DNA of 64,000 nt, from assembly GCA_013152275.1 (NCBI GenBank), contig JAADGS010000090.1:1-64000 (forward strand), given 5' to 3'. The notes under the pieces were generated by a model. The model was not told where the DNA came from. It ran no database searches and saw nothing but the letters and a program-made list of their open reading frames with translations. This DNA is from Actinomycetota bacterium. GTDB taxonomy: Bacteria; Actinomycetota; Acidimicrobiia; Spongiisociales; UBA4744. Below are positions 33,940 to 43,909 of the stretch, one piece after another. Within the stretch, counting starts at the first letter, position 1. Every line of letters starts with the position of its first letter. The translations under genes and the position numbers were made by a program.

Positions 33940-34548
33940 TCAGCCCTCGTCGATGACGCGCAGCAGCATCGGCGTCGGGTTGAAATTGTTGCAGGGGGTG
34001 AGATCCTGGGGACATGCCGAGAGGAGTACCACGAGGTCTTCGTGGGCCTTCAGCGTGATCGTCGCGCCCGCGCCGTGGGCGGCAGGGTCGGTGACGACCG
34101 AGCCGTCCGGTTCGACGCGGTTGTGCATGAACACGTTCCAGGCGGTCTCGCCGTGCAGCTCGTACTCCTCCCCGAGGAGGTCCCTGGCCTGCTCCAGGTT
34201 GCCGAGGCAATGCGCGTGATCGGGGAGACCGTAGTCGTTCAGGTACCGCTCACGATCGCAGCACGGCACGATGATGTCGTGCTTCTCGACGTCGTCCCGC
34301 ACGATGGTGAACACCGGGTTGCGATGATTGGAGAAGACCTGGGACCCGGTCTTCAGCACCACCGACTGATTGCAGGACACGGTGTGCGTCGGCGACATGT
34401 ACTCCGAAGGGTCGTTGCGGAACCAGGCGACGATGTCGCCCACCTGGTGGCCGACAACGTCGACGATGTCGAGCAACTGGCCCTTCTTGACATAGACGCC
34501 CCGTCCCTCGCGTGAGGGGACGAGGACCTCCTCGACTGTCGTACTCAT
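33940..34548 (-). CDS. DUF1989 (urea-carboxylase-associated) family protein
   Basis: 202 aa. Family marks include SPTHTVSCNQSVVLKTGSQVFSNHRNPVFT, DHAHCLGNLEQA, AWNVFMHNRVEPDG and SACPQDLTPCNNFNPTP, each with conserved Cys/His. DUF1989 proteins occur beside urea carboxylase, and two members act as carboxyguanidine deiminase subunits; other members are uncharacterised. No urea carboxylase or allophanate hydrolase is in the window, so this copy probably works on a different amide or amidine. Confidence 0.88.
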   Translation of the reverse strand: MSTTVEEVLVPSREGRGVYVKKGQLLDIVDVVGHQVGDIVAWFRNDPSEYMSPTHTVSCNQSVVLKTGSQVFSNHRNPVFTIVRDDVEKHDIIVPCCDRERYLNDYGLPDHAHCLGNLEQARDLLGEEYELHGETAWNVFMHNRVEPDGSVVTDPAAHGAGATITLKAHEDLVVLLSACPQDLTPCNNFNPTPMLLRVIDEG

Positions 34549-34573
34549 CGCTGCTCCTCTCGTTGGATCTCAT

Positions 34574-35767
34574 TCACACATGGCCTGAACCGGGCGGCTC
34601 GGGAATCTCGGGAGTGACCGTGACCGCCCGGGAAGCGGCCGGCGTGTTGCGACTCCGCAGCGCCCGGACGACACCGTCGATGATGACCGCGCCGATGCCC
34701 GGAATGTCGCCTCGTGTCAACGCGCCGCGCGCATCATCGGCCAGCGCTCCCCACGGCGCATCGCACACCACGAGGTCGGCCGGCCGACCGACCTCGACCT
34801 TGCCCGACTCCAGGTCATAGACATCGGTGATGTTCCCCGATGCCCACGCCCACGCCATTTCGGGCTCCACGCCGGCCAGCGAGCACAGCTCGGCCATCGT
34901 CTTGAGGATCGCCAGGGGAATCACCCCGGTGCCGGTCGGCGTATCCGAGCCGAGGATGACCCGATGCTCCACACCGGCCTCTCGGACGGCCTCGGTGATG
35001 TGGATGGCACTGCGAAGATTGCCGGCCTGGACCAATTGGAGAACGAGATCGGTCTCGTTGATGAGGGTGAGCAAGCCGTCGTCATCGAGTGACGTCGGCC
35101 CACCGTTGATGTGCCCGCACACGTCGGGCCGGAGCAACAGCAGATGGTCGACGGTGATCGGTTTCGACCCGGGGATCGACGCCCCACCGGAATGACACAT
35201 CACCTTGATGCCGGCCGCCTGTGCGGCCTTGATCTGAGGCAGCCCGTCTGCGGGGTCCTGGTAGTTCCCGAACCCGAACTTGGCCAGCCACACGCCCTGA
35301 GATGCGATCTCGAGGAAATCCTCGTCGGTGAGCACCGGTTCGATGACCACCGCTCCACCGTGCACCTTCATGCCGTTCGGCCGATACGTATCCCACCAGT
35401 GCGCTGCCGCCACGGCCAGCGCCTTGACACCGATGCGGTCTCGCGGCCGCCCCGGCGTGTGGATCTCACCGGGCGAGATGGCCTGGCAGATCCCCCCGTG
35501 GACATACGACGACAGGAACCCGATCGTGTTCTGACGCGGCGTGAAATCGCCCATCACCACATGACAATGCGAGTCGATGAGGCCGGGACCCACGGTGGCG
35601 CCGTGGACGTCGATCACCCGCTCGGCATCCCCCGCGGCGATACCACCGACGGTCGCGATCCGCCCGTCTTCGATGAGCAGCGACTCTGCCTCGGCGACGG
35701 GCGCGGTGAGATCACCGGTGAGCAATGTCCCGATGTTGATGACGGCTGTGGTCTTCGGCTCGGACAT
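34574..35767 (-). CDS. Enamidase-like amidohydrolase
   Basis: 397 aa from an ATG with GAGAGGAGG upstream. HxH metal ligands are H67/H69 in LIDSHCHVVMG. Segments PRQNTIGFLSS, GGICQAISPGEIHTPGRP, KVHGGAVVIEP, CHSGGASIPGSKPIT, GHINGGPTS and the near-terminal RSRNTPAA all follow enamidase of nicotinate-fermenting Eubacterium barkeri as remembered. That enzyme opens a cyclic enamide (6-oxotetrahydronicotinate) and releases ammonia. This copy likely opens a related ring. Neighbours are a cysteine hydrolase and a hydantoinase-like protein. Confidence 0.8.
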   Translation of the reverse strand: MSEPKTTAVINIGTLLTGDLTAPVAEAESLLIEDGRIATVGGIAAGDAERVIDVHGATVGPGLIDSHCHVVMGDFTPRQNTIGFLSSYVHGGICQAISPGEIHTPGRPRDRIGVKALAVAAAHWWDTYRPNGMKVHGGAVVIEPVLTDEDFLEIASQGVWLAKFGFGNYQDPADGLPQIKAAQAAGIKVMCHSGGASIPGSKPITVDHLLLLRPDVCGHINGGPTSLDDDGLLTLINETDLVLQLVQAGNLRSAIHITEAVREAGVEHRVILGSDTPTGTGVIPLAILKTMAELCSLAGVEPEMAWAWASGNITDVYDLESGKVEVGRPADLVVCDAPWGALADDARGALTRGDIPGIGAVIIDGVVRALRSRNTPAASRAVTVTPEIPEPPGSGHV

Positions 35768-35824
35768 GTCGCCTCCTCTCTCCGTGATGGCGCCTCGGCG
35801 CGGTCGCGCCGAGCTGTCGCCCTG

Positions 35825-36577
35825 CTAGCCCTCCTGTCGTGCCGCCTTCGCCGCCGGCGGGTACGTTTCGTCGAACAACCCCTCTTCGAGACCCTCGAGG
35901 TACTCGAGCACATCGGCAACGTCGGTCACGTCCACGTACTTCATGTGGAGGTCGAACAGAGCGATCTTGTGAGACACCTCACCCCGGTCGAACGCGGCCT
36001 CGTGTGGGATGGTCACCCGCAGGTCGTAGGAGAGGGCGTCGACTGCCGTCGCCCGCACACACCCGCTCGTGGTGCTCCCGGTGAGGATGAGCGAGTCGGC
36101 GCCCATCTGATTGAGATGACTCATCAGCGTCGTACCGAAAAACGCGGACGGCTTGCGCTTCTCGATGAACAGATCATCCGGCAGGGGGGCAACCTCGGCA
36201 ACGATGTCGTTGCCCTTGTGACCCATGACATCGACCTCGTCCTCGGCTCGGTAACTCTTCAGCGTCCACACGCCGAGGTCGAATCCATCCTCGCGCCGCG
36301 GGTTCGTCGTATAGATCACCGGGAGTCGCTTACGACGTGCCACCTCGAGAATCGACCGGATCGCCGGAATGCCCCGAGACCAGGCGACACCGCCGCACGA
36401 GTACCGCCACCGCTTGATCGAATCGAGGATCGGTTCTTCACGATCACCGCAGAAGTTGTAGTTCACGTCGATCACCATTACCGCCGGCCGCTTGCCGTAG
36501 CCGGCGCGCCTGCCCCAGCCGGCAGCCTCGAACACGACCCGGTCGGTGTCGGTGATCACGTCGTCCCAGATCGCCAT
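35825..36577 (-). CDS. Isochorismatase-family cysteine hydrolase (carbamoylsarcosine/maleamate amidase-like)
   Basis: 250 aa. The catalytic triad is visible: Asp in VMVIDVNYNF (D37), Lys in KRKPSAFFGT (K142) and Cys in TGSTTSGCVRATAVDAL (C173). The SGCVRATAVDA wording is shared with N-carbamoylsarcosine amidase and maleamate amidohydrolase (NicF), which cut small amides or carbamoyl groups and release ammonia. It starts three bases after the hydantoinase-like gene's stop, suggesting it hydrolyses the ring-opened product. Confidence 0.88.
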   Translation of the reverse strand: MAIWDDVITDTDRVVFEAAGWGRRAGYGKRPAVMVIDVNYNFCGDREEPILDSIKRWRYSCGGVAWSRGIPAIRSILEVARRKRLPVIYTTNPRREDGFDLGVWTLKSYRAEDEVDVMGHKGNDIVAEVAPLPDDLFIEKRKPSAFFGTTLMSHLNQMGADSLILTGSTTSGCVRATAVDALSYDLRVTIPHEAAFDRGEVSHKIALFDLHMKYVDVTDVADVLEYLEGLEEGLFDETYPPAAKAARQEG

Positions 36578-36580
36578 GGG

Positions 36581-38191
36581 TCAGCCTCCGATGGGCCCGG
36601 TGTACTTGGTGGTCTCAGGGCTGAAGCCGGGCTTGACAAAGGCGTCGTTCAACCAGCGATCCGTGGGGGCCAAGCGCACCGGACTCGTGAGCTGGGCCGG
36701 CGGGCCGGCATCGCGCAGAGTGCGGGGCAGGTACTGCCCGCGAGGATCACCCACCGGCCGCATGCCCGGTGAGTCGTCAGCCCACTCCGCCGTCACCTTG
36801 CCGCGCATGATCGTCTTGATGGGCCATCCGGTGAAGGTGTGACCCTCCATGAGGGACCAGCCGGCCCTCGTGTTGATGTGCTTCTTGTTGACCTCGACTT
36901 CACGCCCGAGGTCGACGATCACGATGTCGGCGTCGAAGCCGGGCATGAGTGAGCCCTTCTTGCCCCACAGGCCGGACGTCTTGGCCGGGTTCTCGCACGA
37001 CACTTGAACGACGCGCTCCAGAGAGCAGCGGTGCTTGTTCACGCCTTCGGACAGCATCACCGGCAAGAACAGCTCCACACGGCTGAAGCCGGTGCGCAGC
37101 TTCCAGATATTCTCGTTGTACATCTCCTCGCGCGACGCCGGCTCCCAGCCGACCACGTGGTCGGACCCCACCACGTCGACGATGCCTCCGGCGAGAGCCT
37201 CCCACAGCGCCTCGATGTTGTCACGGCGGCGCAGTGGCACGTTGATCCGCCAACCGTACTCCGGCTCCGCCCACAGCCAGGCCGGGCCGGTCTGCGCGTA
37301 CAGCTCCAGGCCCTCGGCACGGGCCTTGAGGACCTCCTCGAAGCTGAGACGGGTGGTGCAGTGCTGCAGGTAGAGCGGCACGTTGCCGGGAGTCTGTGCC
37401 GCCAGATACGCGTACGCCCTGACGTGCTGTGCCTCGAGGAAGTCGGGGGAGCGATCGGTCCACGCGCCAAAGTCGGTACGGCCGGCCTCGAGAAGACGGT
37501 CCTCGAAGATGCGGCCGATCTCCCAGTTCTCCGGATGAATGTGGACGATCCCCGGATAACCGAGATGCCCGACCTCCTCCATCACGCGATAGACGGTGCC
37601 GTCGTCGATACCGGTGCCGAGGCCCGCCCTGCGGCTCGGCCAGTTGGTGTCGACGTCGTCGGCCGTTCCCTTCATGCCGCGGGTCTGCAGGTACAGCTTG
37701 AACGAAGTGACGCCGTGCTCCTCAACGTATTGGGGAATCTCATCGGCGTGCTGGTCTGTCTCGAGCATGTAGGTGAAATACGCGTCGACATGGCTGACCG
37801 TCTCGACGACCTCCTTGCCGGCGGGAAACGACTCGTTGAACGAGACGACGTCCGCTCTGGCGACGACCTCCTTGAAGGGCTTGGTGCCGAGCCGAGTGAC
37901 GGGCGCCTGGATGCCCCACGTGGTGACCCCGGCGCAGGCCGCGGCACGTGACTCACTGGTCATGTCGTAGTCGAACGGCACATAGCAGCCCGGGTGGGCC
38001 TCGGAGTCGACGATGCCCGGGAGGATATAGTGTCCCCTGGCGTCGATGGTCTCCTTGGCGTCCGGGAGCAACTCGTCGGGAGCCAACAGAGCGACTTTGC
38101 CGTCCTTGATACCGACTCCGACACGATACCGGCCGTCACCGAGGACGACGGTCCCGTTTACGACCTTTGCGTCGAGAGGCTCGCCCACCAT
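36581..38191 (-). CDS. Hydantoinase/dihydropyrimidinase-like amidohydrolase with altered metal site
   Basis: 536 aa. The fold is clear from ILPGIVDSEAHPGCYVP (about 56-72), the carboxy-lysine region TSFKLYLQT (K165), VHIHPEN, YLQHCTT and VGSDHVVGW. The usual Asp-x-His-x-His metal motif is Asp-Ser-Glu-Ala-His: Glu64 replaces the first His. The metal centre may be mononuclear or differently built. It is the first gene of the operon, transcribed from the region with the shared 26-bp motif. Cyclic amide or imide ring opening is the most likely reaction class. Confidence 0.85.
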   Translation of the reverse strand: MVGEPLDAKVVNGTVVLGDGRYRVGVGIKDGKVALLAPDELLPDAKETIDARGHYILPGIVDSEAHPGCYVPFDYDMTSESRAAACAGVTTWGIQAPVTRLGTKPFKEVVARADVVSFNESFPAGKEVVETVSHVDAYFTYMLETDQHADEIPQYVEEHGVTSFKLYLQTRGMKGTADDVDTNWPSRRAGLGTGIDDGTVYRVMEEVGHLGYPGIVHIHPENWEIGRIFEDRLLEAGRTDFGAWTDRSPDFLEAQHVRAYAYLAAQTPGNVPLYLQHCTTRLSFEEVLKARAEGLELYAQTGPAWLWAEPEYGWRINVPLRRRDNIEALWEALAGGIVDVVGSDHVVGWEPASREEMYNENIWKLRTGFSRVELFLPVMLSEGVNKHRCSLERVVQVSCENPAKTSGLWGKKGSLMPGFDADIVIVDLGREVEVNKKHINTRAGWSLMEGHTFTGWPIKTIMRGKVTAEWADDSPGMRPVGDPRGQYLPRTLRDAGPPAQLTSPVRLAPTDRWLNDAFVKPGFSPETTKYTGPIGG

Positions 38192-38234
38192 GAAGTCCTC
38201 CTCTCCTGGCCCGACACGCCGTCAGGCACTAGGG

Positions 38235-38260
38235 TTGTCTCTTACAGAGAGACAGCCTAC
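38235..38260 (-). promoter_or_regulatory. Shared operator candidate, copy 2, in divergent promoter region
   Basis: The + strand reads TTGTCTCTTACAGAGAGACA, then GCCTAC, matching 26537-26562 at 23 of 26 positions. It lies 44 bases before the hydantoinase-like gene and 87 bases before the rightward PF06684 gene, so it could control both. Arms TGTCTCT/AGAGACA are spaced by five bases here and three in copy 1, so the conserved unit is the whole string rather than one fixed dyad. Confidence 0.6.
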
Positions 38261-38346
38261 CATCGGTGCCGGTGCGGCGACAACCGGAACTCGGCCGGGC
38301 CCCACCGCACCGCAGGCGGGCACACGCACACGAGAGGACCCAATCG

Positions 38347-38919
38347 ATGCCGAGCATCCGCAAAATCGTCACCTTCATAGAGGACGGCCTCACCGAGGCG
38401 GGCATTCCGGTAGACCCGCCGTACCGCAAGGTTGCCGTTGCCGCCGTCATCGAGAACCCCTACGCCGGAAAGTTCTCCGAGGATCTCGGAGAGATCATCG
38501 ATTTCAGCGTCGGCCTCGGTGATCTGCTCGCCGGCCGGCTCGTCACTGCAATGGGCGACCAGGTCAACGGGTACGGCAAGGCCAGCATCGTCGGTGTGAA
38601 CGGCGAGATCGAACACGGCCACGCCTTCTTGACGACCCCCATGGCCGATCGCTTCCGGGAGGCCGTCGGCGGCGGCAAGGCCTGGATCTCTTCGACCGGC
38701 AAGCGGGGCGCCCCAGGCACGACGATCGACGTGCCCCTCGCCCACAAGGATGCTCTCAAGGTCCGGTCGTTCTACGACACGATGACCGTGACCATCCACG
38801 ACGCCCCCGAGCCCGACGAGGTCGTCGTCATCATCGCTGGCGTGAACCGGGGCCGCCCCAACTTCCGTCTTGGGGGCCTGCTACTCGAAGACGTCATCGG
38901 CGAGGACGGCCTCCAGTAA
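38347..38919 (+). CDS. PF06684 ("amino acid synthesis", DUF1185) family protein
   Basis: 190 aa from ATG 38347 with GAGAGGA upstream. Family marks are KVAVAAVIENPYAGKFSEDL, GYGKASIVGVNGEIEHGHA and STGKRGAPGTTIDVPLAHKD. The fold of known members is YjgF/chorismate-mutase-like, similar to the domains of cyclic amide hydrolases (barbiturase, cyanuric acid hydrolase), but no activity is established that I know of. Divergent from the hydantoinase operon and 62 bases upstream of the MmsA-type dehydrogenase. Confidence 0.85.
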   Translation: MPSIRKIVTFIEDGLTEAGIPVDPPYRKVAVAAVIENPYAGKFSEDLGEIIDFSVGLGDLLAGRLVTAMGDQVNGYGKASIVGVNGEIEHGHAFLTTPMADRFREAVGGGKAWISSTGKRGAPGTTIDVPLAHKDALKVRSFYDTMTVTIHDAPEPDEVVVIIAGVNRGRPNFRLGGLLLEDVIGEDGLQ

Positions 38920-38981
38920 CGAGACGAGTTTCCAAAACGCACACACCACCCGCCACCCCGGGAAGAAGGAGGACAGACAAG

Positions 38982-40454
38982 ATGACGCTGCTACCCGAAC
39001 CACAGGCGGAGTACGGCACGCTCAAGAACTACGTCGGCGGAGAGTGGAAGGAGTCGACGGGCTCTCTTCGGAACGTGGTCAACCCCGCAACGGGAAAGGT
39101 CATCGCCCGCGTGCCGGACTCGACCCCGCAGGAGGTCGCCGAGGCCGTGGCAGTCGCCAAGGAAGCGTTCCAGGAGTGGAAGCAAACCTCGGTGGTCAAG
39201 CGAACCCGCCCGTTCTTCCAACTCAAGTGCCTACTCGAGGAGCACAAGGAGGACCTGGCGCGCTCGCTGGTCCAGGAAATGGGCAAGACCATCAAGGACG
39301 CCCGTGCCGAGATGCTGCGGGCCGTCGAAGAGATCGAGGCCGCCTGTGCGATCCCGACCACCACCAGGGGCTACCAGCAGGAGAACATCGGCCCCAACCT
39401 GGACCTCAAGGTCACCTACATCCCTCGCGGCGTGTTCTTCATGGTCCCGTCGTTCAACTTCCCGGCGATGGTTCCCCTCGAGTACCTGCCGTACGCCGTG
39501 GCAGCCGGCTGCACCTACATCAACAAGCCGTCGTCGCGGGTACCGATCACGCAGGTACGCATCTTCGAACTGATCGACCGGTGCGGTTTCCCACCGGGCG
39601 TGATCAACCTGGTCCATGGAGGAGCCAACGTCGTGAACGCCCTCATGGAGCACCCCGATACCGAAGGTTTCTCCTTCGTCGGATCCACCCGCGTCGGCGC
39701 GGCCCTGTACGCCAAAGCCGCATCGTTGGGGAAACGGGGGCAGGCGGCAACCGAGGCCAAGAACCACTTCGTGGTCATGCCCGACGCCGATCTCGACACC
39801 GTCGTGAACGCCGCGCTCGCCTCGTTCTTCGGAGCGGGAGGACAGCGCTGTCTTGCCGGATCGGTGCTCGTGCCGGTCGGTGAGATCTACGAGCCTCTGC
39901 GCGACCGATTCGTGGAGGCGGCGTCACGGTGGAAGCTGGGGTACGGACTCGATGAGAGCGTGGACCTGGGTCCCGTCGTCACGCATCGCGATCGCGACCG
40001 GATCAACGGCATGATCGACACTGCCGTGGCCGAAGGCGCCATCCCCCTGCTCGATGGACGCAATCCCGACGTTCCGGACTGGAAGAACGGCGCGTTCGTG
40101 GGTCCGACGATTCTCGACGGTGTCACTCCCGACATGAAGATCGCTCAAGATGAGGTGTTCGGCCCGGTCGCGGCCATCAGCCCCGTCGACAGCCTCGACG
40201 AGGCGATCGCGCTGATCGAGCGAAGCCGCTACGGACACTCGGCCATGCTCTTCACCAAGAGCGGTTCGGCGGCTCGGTCGTTCGAGTCACGGGTACCCGT
40301 CGGCAACATCGGCATCAACGTCGGCGTGCCGGCGACCCAGGCGTGGGCGACGCTCGGCGGCCTCAAGGAGTCCGGGTACGGAGCCGTGCACGGTCGGGGC
40401 GAGTCGTACCTGTTCTTCACCGACCGCAAGATCGTCGCCCAACGCTGGGCCTGA
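38982..40454 (+). CDS. mmsA: CoA-acylating (methyl)malonate-semialdehyde dehydrogenase
   Basis: 490 aa. It converts malonate or methylmalonate semialdehyde plus CoA to acetyl- or propionyl-CoA, CO2 and NADH. MmsA marks: KNYVGGEWKES near the start, MVPSFNFPAMVPL, and AATEAKNHFVVMPDADLD, where the usual general-base Glu is replaced, as expected for the CoA-dependent subfamily. The catalytic Cys is C290 in GAGGQRCLAGS. AGGAGG precedes ATG 38982. It is the natural last step after beta-alanine transamination and links the heterocycle cluster to central metabolism. Confidence 0.92.
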   Translation: MTLLPEPQAEYGTLKNYVGGEWKESTGSLRNVVNPATGKVIARVPDSTPQEVAEAVAVAKEAFQEWKQTSVVKRTRPFFQLKCLLEEHKEDLARSLVQEMGKTIKDARAEMLRAVEEIEAACAIPTTTRGYQQENIGPNLDLKVTYIPRGVFFMVPSFNFPAMVPLEYLPYAVAAGCTYINKPSSRVPITQVRIFELIDRCGFPPGVINLVHGGANVVNALMEHPDTEGFSFVGSTRVGAALYAKAASLGKRGQAATEAKNHFVVMPDADLDTVVNAALASFFGAGGQRCLAGSVLVPVGEIYEPLRDRFVEAASRWKLGYGLDESVDLGPVVTHRDRDRINGMIDTAVAEGAIPLLDGRNPDVPDWKNGAFVGPTILDGVTPDMKIAQDEVFGPVAAISPVDSLDEAIALIERSRYGHSAMLFTKSGSAARSFESRVPVGNIGINVGVPATQAWATLGGLKESGYGAVHGRGESYLFFTDRKIVAQRWA

Positions 40455-40714
40455 CCCTGCCCGGCGGCCGGAGACCGGTGGCCTGCTCCCGACTTCGCAT
40501 GGGGTAGGTCCGGGACCGGTTCGCGGCGGGTCGCCTCGCGAGAGTGTCGGATCACGAGATCCAGTCGACTTCGGTACCGTCATCGTCGCGCTTCGCTCGT
40601 GCGGAATCCCGACACATCACGTTCCCCACCCGAGTCGATGACCTCGCCGAATACGCCCGCCCGCAGCCGAGTTCACGGATGCCTCGACGCCACGGGAGAC
40701 AGATGGTGTGAACC

Positions 40715-41554
40715 TCAGTGGATCGTGCCCAAAACGACCGTGACGGTGGACCCTCCAACCCAGATCTGGGAGTCGTCACTCGTGATGTGGATGCGACCCG
40801 CCCTGCCCATGGCAGCTCCTTGTGCCGCGATGTACGAAGCTGGAGCCCGACCGCTTCCGATCAGCCACTGGGCAAGGGATGCGTTGAGGCTACCGGTCAC
40901 AGGATCTTCGAGCAGCCGGCCCTTGTCGTCGGTGAAGAAGGCTCTGACCTCGAAGTCGGCGTGGCTGCCGGTCGGATGTGGCGCGACCACGCCAATGTCC
41001 AAACCCCCGACCCCGCCATGGCGTCCGATGTCAGGTGTGAGTGAGAGCACCGCGTCGCGGTCCTCGAGCATGATCCCAACCCAGCCGGGACCGTTATCCA
41101 CCCACTGCGATGCAAGGATCTCACTCCTACCGATCCCGAGCACCGCGGCGACCTCATCCACGAAGGCATCATCCACCGGTCCGCTGCGGATGAGAGGAGG
41201 TGCTTCGAACGACAGGCGCTCGCCTCTCTTCAACGGGACCAGTCCGAGTCCGCACTCTTGCACGATGATGTCGCCTTTCGGTGTGCCACCCGCGCCGAGC
41301 CACGCGTGGCAGGTGCCGAGCGTCGGGTGTCCGGCGAAGGGGAGCTCACCCCTGAGCGTGAAGATCCGCACCCGATAGTCGGCTGCTTCGCTCGTCGGTG
41401 GGAGCAGGAACGTCGTCTCGGACAAGTTCAACCACCGTGTGATTGCCACCATCTCGTCTGATGTCAACCCCTCGGCGTCATGCACGACAGCGAGCGGATT
41501 GCCCGAGACCGCGCCGGAACCGAACACGTCGATCATCTCAAAAGGGCGGCTCAT
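40715..41554 (-). CDS. PhzF family isomerase/epimerase-like protein
   Basis: 279 aa with the duplicated PhzF fold. Visible: DVFGSGAVSGNPLAVV at the N-terminus, NLSETTFLLPP (catalytic Glu), RIFTLRGELPFAGHPTLGT and the second-half EDPVTGSLNASLAQWL. Characterised members isomerise small hydroxy-acids. The role here is unknown. It is last in a minus-strand group with a benzoate-CoA-ligase-type gene, but a 232-base gap separates them. Confidence 0.9.
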   Translation of the reverse strand: MSRPFEMIDVFGSGAVSGNPLAVVHDAEGLTSDEMVAITRWLNLSETTFLLPPTSEAADYRVRIFTLRGELPFAGHPTLGTCHAWLGAGGTPKGDIIVQECGLGLVPLKRGERLSFEAPPLIRSGPVDDAFVDEVAAVLGIGRSEILASQWVDNGPGWVGIMLEDRDAVLSLTPDIGRHGGVGGLDIGVVAPHPTGSHADFEVRAFFTDDKGRLLEDPVTGSLNASLAQWLIGSGRAPASYIAAQGAAMGRAGRIHITSDDSQIWVGGSTVTVVLGTIH

Positions 41555-41786
41555 CGGCCGGATGCTACAACAGGCGATTCCTCCGGCCGACCTCCGCGGA
41601 GTCGGACACGAGGTTGTGGCGGAAGCGCGCCGGCATCAGGCGGGTTCGAGCAAGAGCGAGCGCAACACGGGAGGTGTCCACGGTGATCCAACGCCGACTC
41701 CACTTCTCGGCGACGCCGCTTCCCTCCATCCTGCACGTGACATCCCCCGATACGCGCGCTGCAGTCCGAACTGGACGGTCTCGGGG

Positions 41787-43355
<1,569 letters not shown>

Positions 43356-43516
43356 GATCGCACCCCCTCCATCTGCCCGGCCCGCACAATTCGCAGATGC
43401 CATCGTACCCATCCGGAAGGTCGGCCGTCGGCGTCGAGCGGGAGAGAACCCTCATGGATTCCGCCGGACCGTGCCGAACCATGCAAGGGCGCCACGAAGC
43501 ATTGCCAGACGGGTTC

Positions 43517-43909
43517 CTACGACGTGCCCGCCAGCTTGGCACGGATATCTTCCGGCCATGCCGTTGCCTGCCCGGTCTGTCGATCTATGAGTGCAACGAC
43601 GACCTTGCCGGTTGTCACCTGCTGCCCATCCACGGACAACTCGATGTGGTAGGTCAACGAGCTGTCCCCGACCTCGTCGACTGTCAGTGTGACACAGACG
43701 ACCTCATCGAAGAGGACCGGGCGCACGAAGTCGAACTCCACGTGGACCCGGGGCAGCGCTCCGAACGTGAACTCGACGATGCCCAGCTCACGGTGGAGGG
43801 CGCTCTCGGCGGCCTCCGCGTATCGGATGACCGTGGAGTAGTGCCATATGCCCGCGGCATCCGTGTCAATCCACTCGAGTCGCCGTCGAATGGTCGTCGA
43901 TGCGCCCAT
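43517..43909 (-). CDS. Hot-dog acyl-CoA thioesterase (4-hydroxybenzoyl-CoA thioesterase-like)
   Basis: 130 aa. The active-site stretch WIDTDAAGIWHYSTVIRYAEAAE carries the Asp and following helix of the 4HBT family; RVHVEFDFVRPVLFDEVV is the usual second strand pair. It probably hydrolyses stray aromatic CoA esters made by the neighbouring ligase. Its ATG overlaps the hydrolase stop (TGATG). Confidence 0.85.
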   Translation of the reverse strand: MGASTTIRRRLEWIDTDAAGIWHYSTVIRYAEAAESALHRELGIVEFTFGALPRVHVEFDFVRPVLFDEVVCVTLTVDEVGDSSLTYHIELSVDGQQVTTGKVVVALIDRQTGQATAWPEDIRAKLAGTS

